Assembly: GCA_946415785.1 (NCBI GenBank)
Contig: CAMKTV010000008.1
Coordinates: 1 to 45,028, forward strand
Length of the DNA: 45,028 nt
Source: an uncultured Solobacterium sp.
GTDB lineage: Bacteria; Bacillota_I; Bacilli_A; Erysipelotrichales; Erysipelotrichaceae
Reading direction: 5' to 3'
The notes beneath the pieces are model-generated. The model made no database searches and was not told the origin of the DNA. It was given only the letters and a program-made list of their open reading frames with translations. Positions 1-7,705 of this stretch are shown in pieces (position 1 is the stretch's first letter; each line of letters begins with the position of its first letter). A program made the translations under genes and the position numbers.

Positions 1-1
1 T

Positions 2-550
2 TTAATTGACCCTAATTGGAATGATAAGCTTTTATTATTCTCTTTTGGCAATACAAAATTAGGTTCTTTTTCTAAACCAACTATTACTTCAGGAACTTTT
101 GGCTTTAAAGAAGTCAGCATCAAGACTATTCAAGTATATGAAACTTTAATAAAAGACCCTAGTCTTCTTTCAATGCGTGTTGTGGTAAAAGCTAATTTTT
201 ATGAAAGAGAAAGCAGTAACAAAAATAAACCAAGGGGTATCTTGTTTAAACCTTCAATTGCACCAAGTGACGAAAAAATAAAAGAAATAATAAATGAGGC
301 TAAAAAGGCAGAAAAACTTGAAGAAATCCTTATTAATCTAGATGATGTTGATCTGAGCATAATTTATGGACTAATGCTTGGCAAAAAGAGAAAAGAGATA
401 TCATTAAGTGCTCATTGTAGTGAATCAACAGTCAAATATCGTGTAAAAGGCTATAAAAATACCTTAAAATGCGATACTACTAAGCAACTTGCGGATATTT
501 TAAAAGAATATATCAGCTTAGAAAAACTCGCTGAAAAGGTGAAAATATAA
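2..550 (+). CDS. LuxR-type HTH regulator, 5' truncated by window edge
   Basis: The frame is open from base 2 to the stop at 550, so the gene begins outside the window; the first internal ATG (173) is in mid-protein. The C-terminal third looks like a LuxR/FixJ-type helix-turn-helix: an acidic helix ending in LSIIYGLMLGKKRKEIS, then the recognition-helix pattern SESTVKYRVKGYKNTLK. The part upstream is not a recognisable receiver domain: it is beta-rich at first (NTKLGSFSKPTITSGTFGFK) and then basic and helical. Role inferred: DNA-binding transcription regulator, perhaps with a sensor portion outside the window. It lies just before a micropeptide gene whose promoter region carries a palindrome, a plausible target. 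The HTH family is fairly sure; the signal sensed is unknown. Confidence 0.6.
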   Translation, partial: LIDPNWNDKLLLFSFGNTKLGSFSKPTITSGTFGFKEVSIKTIQVYETLIKDPSLLSMRVVVKANFYERESSNKNKPRGILFKPSIAPSDEKIKEIINEAKKAEKLEEILINLDDVDLSIIYGLMLGKKRKEISLSAHCSESTVKYRVKGYKNTLKCDTTKQLADILKEYISLEKLAEKVKI

Positions 551-569
551 AAAAATTAAAAAGTTTTTA

Positions 570-587
570 AAAAATACTAGTATTTTT
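570..587. promoter_or_regulatory. 18-bp perfect palindrome (operator candidate)
   Basis: AAAAATACTAGTATTTTT reads the same on both strands. It lies in the -35 zone of the micropeptide promoter and just after the LuxR-type gene. With no GC-rich stem it is a poor terminator, so a dimeric regulator site is the better reading. Binding by the upstream regulator is inference. Confidence 0.4.
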
Positions 588-600
588 AAAAAATATTATG

Positions 601-606
601 TATAAT
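601..606 (+). promoter_or_regulatory. -10 box of the micropeptide gene
   Basis: TATAAT at 601-606 is followed by a leader of about 33 nt with a good ribosome site (GGGAGG, 632-637) before the ATG at 646. No convincing -35 hexamer is seen; the palindrome at 570-587 occupies that position, which suits activator or repressor control. Confidence 0.5.
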
Positions 607-645
607 TTGTGCATAGCATCCGATTTGAACTGGGAGGGTAACTTT

Positions 646-738
646 ATGAAATATTTAAAACCTGAAATTAAAGTGATTGATTTAAATGATGATGACATCA
701 TTTTAACTAGTGATGAGTTACCAGTTAAACCATTCTAA
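646..738 (+). CDS. 30-residue micropeptide
   Basis: The small frame encodes a peptide starting MKYLKPEIKVIDLNDDDI and ending ILTSDELPVKPF. It has a strong ribosome site (GGGAGG, eight bases before ATG), its own -10 box and an excellent terminator right after it (763-795), so it is a real single-gene transcription unit and not a chance ORF. The pattern of Lys-Pro-Glu near the start, alternating hydrophobic residues, an acidic patch and an I-L/T-T-S motif recalls abundant short proteins of gut Bacillota whose function is unknown. There is no signal peptide, membrane helix or cysteine. It lies between a LuxR-type regulator and a MATE exporter; a link between them is inference. Confidence 0.7.
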   Translation: MKYLKPEIKVIDLNDDDIILTSDELPVKPF

Positions 739-762
739 TTTATTTAATTAAATTGTTTGTTT

Positions 763-795
763 AAAGGACAATATCATTTGATATTGTCCTTTTTG
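763..795 (+). terminator. Intrinsic terminator of the micropeptide gene
   Basis: A 14-bp perfect stem (AAAGGACAATATCA, 763-776, with its complement at 779-792), two-base loop and a short T tract. The downstream MATE gene therefore needs its own promoter. Confidence 0.85.
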
Positions 796-802
796 TTATA
801 AT
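794..802 (+). promoter_or_regulatory. Extended -10 promoter of the MATE gene (leaderless)
   Basis: TGTTATAAT (TGnTATAAT) lies inside the tail of the preceding terminator. Only six bases separate the hexamer from ATG at 809, so transcription should start at or beside the start codon and there is no room for a ribosome site. Confidence 0.55.
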
Positions 803-808
803 AACTTC

Positions 809-2161
809 ATGAATGTAATAAGAGAATATTTTGGTGATAAAGAATACTATCTTAAATTATTAAAAGTAGCGATACCTTTGGCTTTAACGATGTTACTTCA
901 ATCATGTATGTCGATTGTTGACAGTATCATGGTTTCAAATATTGGAATGCTTACGGCTGTAGGCAATGCCAGTAATATCTTGTCTTTAAATGATGGCATA
1001 AATTGGGGAATAGTTTCGGGTATTGCGATATTTGGTGCTCAATTTTTTGGCGCCAGTCAAAAAGATAATATGGCCAGAACTTTTGGTCTATGTTTAATAC
1101 TCATGTTTTCTAATGCCTTAATATGGATTTTGGCAGTCTATATAATAGGTGAAAAGATTTTATTCTTTTATTTAAATGATCCTGTTGTCGTAAATAATTC
1201 TTTAATTTATATTCGCATTGAAATCTTTTCTTTGCTTCCTGCTGCCTTTTGTTTTTCTTGTGCGACAATGTTTCGTTCAATGCATAATACAAAATTACCA
1301 TTTTTCATTTCAACATTTGGTGCTATCTGCAATGTCGTCCTAAATTATTATTTCTTATATATCTTAAAAACAGGTGTAGCTGGTGCTGCTTATGGCACCT
1401 TAATATCGACCTGTTTGAATTCTTTAATTTATATGATTGCTTTAATTAAAAGTAAGGCCATGTTCTTTATACCAAACAAGATGTTTGATATTCATTTAGG
1501 CTTTATTAAACCAGTATTAAAGACAACTTTTCCAATTATAGTCAACGAAACATTCTTTGGCTTAGGACTTTCATTATTTAATAAAGCATATGGACTTTTA
1601 GGAACAGGGGCCATGGATGCAATTTATGCGGCTAATCAGGTCTTTAATATGTTTACTTTTGCGGTATGGGGCTTTGGATCAGCTGTTTCAATTATTGTGG
1701 GAACAACGCTTGGTCAAGGCAATATCGAAAAAGCTAAAAAGGAAGCCAAATATCAGCTTGGCAGTGCCTTCGTGCTTGGCAGTTTTCTAAGTATTGTCAT
1801 GTGTATATTCGCTGGCTTCTTCTTATCGTTCTTTAATTTGAATGATCTTGTCACATTTAATAATGCCAGAAACATTCTTTACGTCTTTGCCTTAAAAGTA
1901 TTTTTAAGATCATTTACATATATGTTGTTTTCTACCTTGAAGGCAGGCGGTGATTCAAAAATTTTAAATCTTTATGATTCAGGCTTTATGTATTTAATTG
2001 GTTTGCCATTAGCATTTATATCTGCCTATTTAGGATTAAAAGATATTGTCTTATTAGTATTAATTGTTCAGCTTGAACAAGTTGTTCGCTTAATTTTTAC
2101 ATTAAAAAGATATAATACTTATATCTGGGCAAAAGACTTAACTAAGCTTGTAAGGAACTAA
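809..2161 (+). CDS. MATE family multidrug/cation exporter
   Basis: A 450-residue membrane protein with about twelve hydrophobic segments, the usual MATE length. Family marks include the first-helix pattern IPLALTMLLQSCMSIVDSIM and the repeat-half pattern FPIIVNETFFGLGLSLFNKA near residue 245, which mark the two pseudo-symmetric six-helix bundles. MATE proteins expel cationic drugs or metabolites in exchange for Na+ or H+; the substrate here cannot be read from sequence. It has its own promoter and no ribosome site, and its stop lies one base before rimO, so the two may be co-transcribed. Its position after a LuxR regulator and micropeptide could mean regulated export, but an intervening terminator argues against one operon. 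Confidence 0.88.
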   Translation: MNVIREYFGDKEYYLKLLKVAIPLALTMLLQSCMSIVDSIMVSNIGMLTAVGNASNILSLNDGINWGIVSGIAIFGAQFFGASQKDNMARTFGLCLILMFSNALIWILAVYIIGEKILFFYLNDPVVVNNSLIYIRIEIFSLLPAAFCFSCATMFRSMHNTKLPFFISTFGAICNVVLNYYFLYILKTGVAGAAYGTLISTCLNSLIYMIALIKSKAMFFIPNKMFDIHLGFIKPVLKTTFPIIVNETFFGLGLSLFNKAYGLLGTGAMDAIYAANQVFNMFTFAVWGFGSAVSIIVGTTLGQGNIEKAKKEAKYQLGSAFVLGSFLSIVMCIFAGFFLSFFNLNDLVTFNNARNILYVFALKVFLRSFTYMLFSTLKAGGDSKILNLYDSGFMYLIGLPLAFISAYLGLKDIVLLVLIVQLEQVVRLIFTLKRYNTYIWAKDLTKLVRN

Positions 2162-2162
2162 G

Positions 2163-3449
2163 ATGAAAATTGGTTTTATCTCATTAGGATGTGCTAAAAA
2201 TTTAGTCGATAGTGAATATCTGATTGGTCTATTTGAAGATCCGTTTTTTGAGATTGAAAGTGATCCTAAAAAGTGCGATGCTATTTTAATCAATACCTGT
2301 GGCTTTATTGAATCAGCTAAAGAAGAAAGTATTAATACTATCTTGGAAATGGCTGAACTTAAAGAAAAAAATCTTAAATATCTAATTGTGACTGGCTGTT
2401 TTTCTCAAAGATATTACGAAGAATGTTTAAAAGAATTTCCTGAAGTAGATTTATTTGTAAGACTTGATGAATATCCAATTATTGATAAATTATTAGGTAA
2501 ATTATTTAATCACGATTTTAATACTTCTTATGGAAAGAACAGAAAACTTGTGACAAATAATTATAGTGCTTATCTAAAGATAGGGGACGGTTGTGATAAT
2601 TGTTGCAGCTATTGTGCCATACCTTTAATTAGAGGAAAGTATCATTCATATAGCGAAGAAGATCTAGTATTAAAAGCTAAAGAATTATATGAAGTAGGAG
2701 TAAAAGAATTAAATGTTGTAGCACAAGATACAACAACATATGGTATAGATATTAATACATCTTTAGCTAATCTTTTAAAAAAACTAGATGAGATAGATTT
2801 CAAATGGATTAGAGTTTTATATATGTATCCAAATGAAATAAGTGATGAATTATTAGAAGTAATTAAAAATTCTAAACATGTATTACCTTATTTTGATATT
2901 CCAATACAATATGGAAATGATAAGATTTTAAAATTAATGAATCGTAAAGGGAATGTCGAATTAATTAAAGAAAGAATTAATAAGATCAGATCAATGTTTG
3001 AAAATGCAATCATAAGGACAACTCTTATTGTCGGTTTTCCATATGAAGATGATGACACATTTAAAGATACATTAGATTTTGTAAAAGAACTTGAATTTGA
3101 TTCTTTAGGCGCATATACCTATTCAAGAGAAGAAGACACAAAAGCTTATAACTACCCTCAAGTTAATGAAGAAGACGCAAATAGAAGATATGAAGAACTT
3201 ATGTCTATTCAACAGGCCATCGCTTTTAAAAAGAACGAAGAAAGAATTGGAAAAACTTATACCGTTTTAATTGAAAGATATGAGAGTCTATTTAATCGAT
3301 ATGTAGGACGTTCATACATGTCGGCACCAGATGGCATTGATGGAGTTATTTATATAAAAACTGACAAAGAACTTAAAAATGGAGATTTTGTGGAAGTTAA
3401 GATAATTGATTATAAAGATTATGATTTAGTAGCTGTTAACGATAATTGA
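2163..3449 (+). CDS. rimO: Ribosomal protein S12 methylthiotransferase RimO
   Basis: RimO adds a methylthio group to an aspartate of ribosomal protein S12 using two 4Fe-4S clusters and radical SAM chemistry. The protein (428 residues) shows the N-terminal MTTase domain opening with KIGFISLGCAKNLVDSE, the conserved NTCGFI and TGCFSQR cysteines, the radical-SAM motif GDGCDNCCSYC (CxxxCxxC), and a C-terminal TRAM-like beta domain from about residue 365. The start overlaps nothing; one base separates it from the MATE stop. The SLGCAKN opening favours RimO over the tRNA enzyme MiaB, whose N-terminal motif differs. A longer spacer (21 bases, with an AGAGGG-like ribosome site) precedes the next gene. 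Confidence 0.93.
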   Translation: MKIGFISLGCAKNLVDSEYLIGLFEDPFFEIESDPKKCDAILINTCGFIESAKEESINTILEMAELKEKNLKYLIVTGCFSQRYYEECLKEFPEVDLFVRLDEYPIIDKLLGKLFNHDFNTSYGKNRKLVTNNYSAYLKIGDGCDNCCSYCAIPLIRGKYHSYSEEDLVLKAKELYEVGVKELNVVAQDTTTYGIDINTSLANLLKKLDEIDFKWIRVLYMYPNEISDELLEVIKNSKHVLPYFDIPIQYGNDKILKLMNRKGNVELIKERINKIRSMFENAIIRTTLIVGFPYEDDDTFKDTLDFVKELEFDSLGAYTYSREEDTKAYNYPQVNEEDANRRYEELMSIQQAIAFKKNEERIGKTYTVLIERYESLFNRYVGRSYMSAPDGIDGVIYIKTDKELKNGDFVEVKIIDYKDYDLVAVNDN

Positions 3450-3470
3450 TAAAATAAAAAAGAGGGCATT

Positions 3471-4373
3471 ATGAAATATTATATTGGAATTGATTTAGGT
3501 GGAACTAAGGTACGTGTCGCAAAAGTTAATGAAGAAGGAAAGATTGTAGAAGAATATTCTGATTTTTCTCATGGCTTAGAAGGTCCTAGAGAATTAATAC
3601 TTAATACAATTATTTCATTGATTGATAAGATTGATAATGTCAAAGGATGTGAAGGTATTGGTATCGCTGTTCCTGGTCCTGTTGATGTCTATAATATGGT
3701 AATGCCAATGGCTGTAAATCTTGTTGGCTTTAAAGATTATCCTTTTGCGAAAATAATCGAAGAAAAATATCAGATTCCTGTTTATTTAGATAATGATGCC
3801 AACATGGCAGGTTTAGCGGAAGCTGTTTTAGGTGCTGGTAAAGGCAAACCAATTGTTTATTATTTAACTCATTCTACTGGTATTGGTGGTGCATTAATCA
3901 TCAATGGAAAAGTTGTATCTGGTCAAATGGGCTATGCAGGTGAAATTGCGAATATCATCGTTAAAGATAACTGTAAGAAAATTAATGAAAATTTAAATGC
4001 TGGTGCTGTTGAGGCTGAATCTTCAGGTACTGCCTTAGCTAGAAAAGCCAGCGAATTATATGGTGAAACAACAAGCACCAAGACTTTATTTGAAAATGCC
4101 AGAAAGGGTAATCTAAAAGCCCAAGCTTTAATCGATGAAGCCGCAAAGAATATGGGCAGATTACTCGCAACTATTGGCCAAATAGTTGATCCACATATCT
4201 TTGTAATAGGTGGCGGTGTTTCTAAAGATAGTGACTTATATTGGCCAAAGATGATTGAAACATATCATGAATTATTTAACGGAATTAAACCAGCTCTTGT
4301 CACTAAAGCTGAACTTAAAGAACCAGGCGTTCTTGGGGCTGCAATGTTAGTTAAAGAAAGAGGCAATGTATGA
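3471..4373 (+). CDS. ROK family sugar kinase lacking the zinc motif
   Basis: A 300-residue ROK (repressor, ORF, kinase) protein without the DNA-binding extension, so an enzyme. It has the phosphate-binding loop GIDLGGTKVRVAK near the start, the catalytic aspartate in LDNDAN (D109), the second phosphate loop STGIGGALI and a C-terminal GGGVSK motif. In most ROK kinases a GH...CxCGxxGCxE segment binds structural zinc; here the matching stretch after GQMGYAGE has Tyr in place of His and a single Cys (C168). Probable role: ATP-dependent phosphorylation of glucose or a related hexose or amino sugar. The four-base overlap with galM places it in a sugar operon. The exact substrate is not certain. Confidence 0.82.
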   Translation: MKYYIGIDLGGTKVRVAKVNEEGKIVEEYSDFSHGLEGPRELILNTIISLIDKIDNVKGCEGIGIAVPGPVDVYNMVMPMAVNLVGFKDYPFAKIIEEKYQIPVYLDNDANMAGLAEAVLGAGKGKPIVYYLTHSTGIGGALIINGKVVSGQMGYAGEIANIIVKDNCKKINENLNAGAVEAESSGTALARKASELYGETTSTKTLFENARKGNLKAQALIDEAAKNMGRLLATIGQIVDPHIFVIGGGVSKDSDLYWPKMIETYHELFNGIKPALVTKAELKEPGVLGAAMLVKERGNV

Positions 4374-5341
4374 TTTATAAAATTGAGAATGATATTTTAT
4401 GTGCTAAGATTTCCTCAATCGGTGCTACACTGATGTCTTTAATATATAAGCCAAAAGACATTGATATCGTGATGGGCTATGATGAAGAAATCGATTATAT
4501 TGTCGATAGTGGAACTTATTTTGGGACAACTGTTGGCAGAAACGCCAATCGTTTAAAGGATGGAAAATATAAAATTAATGGACAGACATATCAGCTTCCA
4601 ATTAATGATGGCCCTAATAATCTTCATAGTGGTGTTGGCAGTTTTAGTCTTAGACCATTTGATGTAAAAGAAATAAAAGAAAATTCAATCACTTTATTAC
4701 TTAAAGATGGTGATATGTATAGTGGCTATCCTGGCAATTTAGATTTTGAAGTTAAGTATGAACTAAATAATGATGAATTAATATATTCATTTAAAGGACT
4801 TAGCGATAAAGACAGTATTTTTAATATTACAAATCATTCTTATTTCAATTTAAATGGCAGTAATGATAATTTATTCAATCATGAATTAAAAATTAATACT
4901 GAAAAGATGTCTTTGATTGATGAAAATGGAATGGCAGCTGATTGTATTATTGATGTTTCGGATACTGGCTTTGATTTTAGAGAATTTAGAAATCTTAAGG
5001 ATAGTTTTGATACAAAGGAAGATAATTTTTCAAAAGGTGGGATTGACCATGATTATATCTTTAATAATCTTGAAAATAAGAAAATGGGGTCTCTTAGAAA
5101 TGGCATATTACAGTTAGATGTTGAATCTGATTTACCGACTTTGCATATTTATACCAGCAATTTTATTGATCACATAAAAGGTAAAAATAATAAATCTTAT
5201 TATCAATATTGGGGTATCTGTTTAGAATGTTATTACAATCTAAATGGTCTTAATTATGATGATAGAAACATCTTAATGCCAATTATTAAAGCTAATGAAG
5301 AAGTTAATCATTATATAAAATTTAGAATTAGGAGTTTGTAA
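4370..5341 (+). CDS. galM: Aldose 1-epimerase (galactose mutarotase)
   Basis: GalM interconverts alpha and beta anomers of galactose so galactokinase can use it. The 323-residue protein has the family blocks YFGTTVGRNANRL, NNLHSGVGSF, the catalytic histidine in FNITNHSYFNLNG, HDYIFNN, and the catalytic glutamate in GICLECYYNLNG. ATG overlaps the stop of the upstream kinase (ATGA), so the two are translationally coupled. galK starts at the base after its stop. No signal peptide, so it acts in the cytoplasm. Confidence 0.92.
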   Translation: MIYKIENDILCAKISSIGATLMSLIYKPKDIDIVMGYDEEIDYIVDSGTYFGTTVGRNANRLKDGKYKINGQTYQLPINDGPNNLHSGVGSFSLRPFDVKEIKENSITLLLKDGDMYSGYPGNLDFEVKYELNNDELIYSFKGLSDKDSIFNITNHSYFNLNGSNDNLFNHELKINTEKMSLIDENGMAADCIIDVSDTGFDFREFRNLKDSFDTKEDNFSKGGIDHDYIFNNLENKKMGSLRNGILQLDVESDLPTLHIYTSNFIDHIKGKNNKSYYQYWGICLECYYNLNGLNYDDRNILMPIIKANEEVNHYIKFRIRSL

Positions 5342-6619
5342 ATGTATTACAACGATTTAAAAAATTATCTTGATGGACAAGAGATCAATGAAGTATTAAG
5401 AAAGATTAAGCCAAAAGGGGATCTTGAAAAAGAAAAGCAGCGCTATCACAAATTATTAGATGAAGCATATGAAAAATTTGGTGATGGCGATTATCATTTT
5501 ATTTCTTCGCCAGGAAGAAGCGAAATTGGTGGCAATCATACCGATCATCAACACGGCCACATCATTGCGGCATCTTTAGATATTGATAATCTTTGTGTTG
5601 TCAAAAAAGAAGATGATTATTCATGTTTATTCATTGATCCTACTTTTCCAGAATGTTTTGTTGATTTAAAATGTTTAGATATTATTGAAACAGAAAAAAA
5701 CAGCAGCGCATCTTTAATAAGAGGCATCGCTGCCAGATTAAATGAATTGGGTTACCAGATTGGTGGCTTTAAAGCTATAAGTGATAGTGAAGTATTAATT
5801 GGTTCAGGTATTTCTTCCAGCGCCTGCTTTGAAGTGATGATAGCTGAAATATTTAATTGTCTATACAACGAATATCGAATAAATGAAATTAATCGTGCTT
5901 TAATATCTCAATATGCTGAGAATAATTATTTTGGTAAGCCATGTGGTTTGATGGATCAATTAGCGATATCTGTTGGTGGCTTAATCGCTGTTGATTTTAA
6001 AAATCCAAATGAACCAATTGTTGATACTTATGATTTCAGTTTTAATGATTACGGCTATCAGTTATTATTAATCAATACCAAAGGCAATCATGCGGGCTTA
6101 ACTGATGAATATAGTGCTGTTACTAAAGAAATAAAAGAAGTCTGTAGCGTGATGGGTGTTGAAGTATTAAGAGATAAAAGTAAGAATTATTTCTTTGAGA
6201 ATTTAAAAGAAATAATTGAAGCTACAAATAATGATCGTGCTGTATTAAGAGCCTTCCATTTTTATAATGAAGATAATCGAGTCGTCAAAGAAATTGATGC
6301 CATCATCTCTAAAGATATTGATCGATTATTAGAGCTTATGAAGCAATCAGGCAGATCAAGTTATATGTATCTACAAAACGTTTATCCTTCAAGTCAGCCA
6401 AATAATCAACCATGTGCTATTGGCCTGGCTTTATCTGATTATTTATTATTAGATAGTGGTGCCTATCGTATTCATGGTGGTGGTTTTGCGGGCACTATTC
6501 AAGCCGTTGTGCCAAACAATCTTTTAGACAGTTATAAAAGGTCAATGTCCCTAATTTTTGGTGATGATGCAATTTTAGAAGTCAATATTAGGCCATTTGG
6601 AACTAAGACAATTGTTTAA
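5342..6619 (+). CDS. galK: Galactokinase
   Basis: A GHMP kinase that phosphorylates galactose at C1, the first committed step of the Leloir pathway. The galactokinase signature reads GRSEIGGNHTDHQHG (usual GRxxxxGxHTDYxxG), followed by the ATP-binding GSGISSSACFE and the third GHMP motif GGGFAGTIQAVV; CGLMDQLAISVGG is also typical. At 425 residues it is somewhat longer than the usual 390, with the extra length mainly at the N-terminus. It starts at the base after the galM stop. galT and galE are not in this window, so the pathway must be completed elsewhere. Confidence 0.92.
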   Translation: MYYNDLKNYLDGQEINEVLRKIKPKGDLEKEKQRYHKLLDEAYEKFGDGDYHFISSPGRSEIGGNHTDHQHGHIIAASLDIDNLCVVKKEDDYSCLFIDPTFPECFVDLKCLDIIETEKNSSASLIRGIAARLNELGYQIGGFKAISDSEVLIGSGISSSACFEVMIAEIFNCLYNEYRINEINRALISQYAENNYFGKPCGLMDQLAISVGGLIAVDFKNPNEPIVDTYDFSFNDYGYQLLLINTKGNHAGLTDEYSAVTKEIKEVCSVMGVEVLRDKSKNYFFENLKEIIEATNNDRAVLRAFHFYNEDNRVVKEIDAIISKDIDRLLELMKQSGRSSYMYLQNVYPSSQPNNQPCAIGLALSDYLLLDSGAYRIHGGGFAGTIQAVVPNNLLDSYKRSMSLIFGDDAILEVNIRPFGTKTIV

Positions 6620-6622
6620 TTT

Positions 6623-7666
6623 ATGGAAAAAACCTGGATCGAAATTGATATCAATAAAATTAAAGACAATTATGCTTTGATAAAAAAGAAAGCTAATGGT
6701 GCTTTAATATGCCCAGTTATTAAAGATAATGCCTATGGGCATGGTGCTATTGTGCTGGGAAGAATATATGAAGAATTAGGTGCCAATTATTTGGCAGTTT
6801 CAAATATTAAAGAAGCATTAGAATTAAGACAGGCTAAAATAAAGACGCCAATTTTAATCTTAGGTTTTACGCCAATTGATAGAATTAAAGAATTAGAAGA
6901 AAATGATATAACTCAATGCATCTTTTCTTTAGCTTATGCCAAAGAGATTAATTCTTTAAATATTAAACTTAAATGTCATTTAAAAATTGATTCAGGAATG
7001 AACAGATTGGGCTTTAAAGATATTGAAGAAATAAAAGAGGCAATCAAACTTGATAATTTAGATTTTGAAGGTATCTTTACTCATTTTTCCGATGTTGATG
7101 ATAATACATTTAGTGAAAAACAGTTTGATTGTTTTAAAAATATTATTGATGAATTAGAAAAAGAAGGAATTAGATTTAAAATAAGACATTGTGCCAATTC
7201 AGGAAGTTTATTTAATTATCCAGAATATAATCTTGATATGGTAAGACCAGGCATCGTTTTATATGGACTTGGCGGCTATGATGGTTTAAAGCAGGTTCTT
7301 GAACTTAAATCAATCATCTCACATATTAAAGAAATCAAAGAAGGAGAATACGTTGGTTACAATCGCTTATTTAAAACTATTAATAAAATAAAAGTTGCGA
7401 CCATTCCTATCGGCTATGGTGATGGCTATTTAAGAATAAATAGTGGTAAAAATGTCGTTTATATAAACAATAAGCCAGCCAAGATTCTAGGCAACATCTG
7501 TATGGATCAGATGATGGTTGATATAAGTGATATTGATTGTAAGTTATATGATGAAGTGCTGATTTATGGTGATTTAGAAAAAATTGCCAAGAATATAGGC
7601 ACTATTTCATATGAATTAATTTGTACCTTAAACGCAAGAGTGCCGATATATTATAAAAACCTTTAG
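6623..7666 (+). CDS. alr: Alanine racemase
   Basis: A PLP enzyme converting L- to D-alanine for peptidoglycan. The PLP lysine lies in CPVIKDNAYGHG (K34), the substrate/phosphate region in MVRPGIVLYGLGG, and the C-terminal beta domain carries GYGDGYLR and GNICMDQMMVDI with the usual Cys-Met-Asp. Length 347 is slightly short of the usual 360-380. It begins three bases after the galK stop with no clear ribosome site, so it probably depends on coupling. A related serine racemase function is less likely given the absence of a membrane domain. Confidence 0.92.
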   Translation: MEKTWIEIDINKIKDNYALIKKKANGALICPVIKDNAYGHGAIVLGRIYEELGANYLAVSNIKEALELRQAKIKTPILILGFTPIDRIKELEENDITQCIFSLAYAKEINSLNIKLKCHLKIDSGMNRLGFKDIEEIKEAIKLDNLDFEGIFTHFSDVDDNTFSEKQFDCFKNIIDELEKEGIRFKIRHCANSGSLFNYPEYNLDMVRPGIVLYGLGGYDGLKQVLELKSIISHIKEIKEGEYVGYNRLFKTINKIKVATIPIGYGDGYLRINSGKNVVYINNKPAKILGNICMDQMMVDISDIDCKLYDEVLIYGDLEKIAKNIGTISYELICTLNARVPIYYKNL

Positions 7667-7678
7667 GATTTTGTTTAA

Positions 7679-7687
7679 TGGTATAAT
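7679..7687 (+). promoter_or_regulatory. Extended -10 promoter of the DUF2779 gene
   Basis: TGGTATAAT (TGnTATAAT) 18 bases before ATG at 7706, leaving a leader of about 12 nt with an AAAGGAAG ribosome site at 7695-7702. No good -35 is seen, usual for extended -10 promoters. Confidence 0.6.
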
Positions 7688-7705
7688 ATAGACAAAGGAA
7701 GATAT

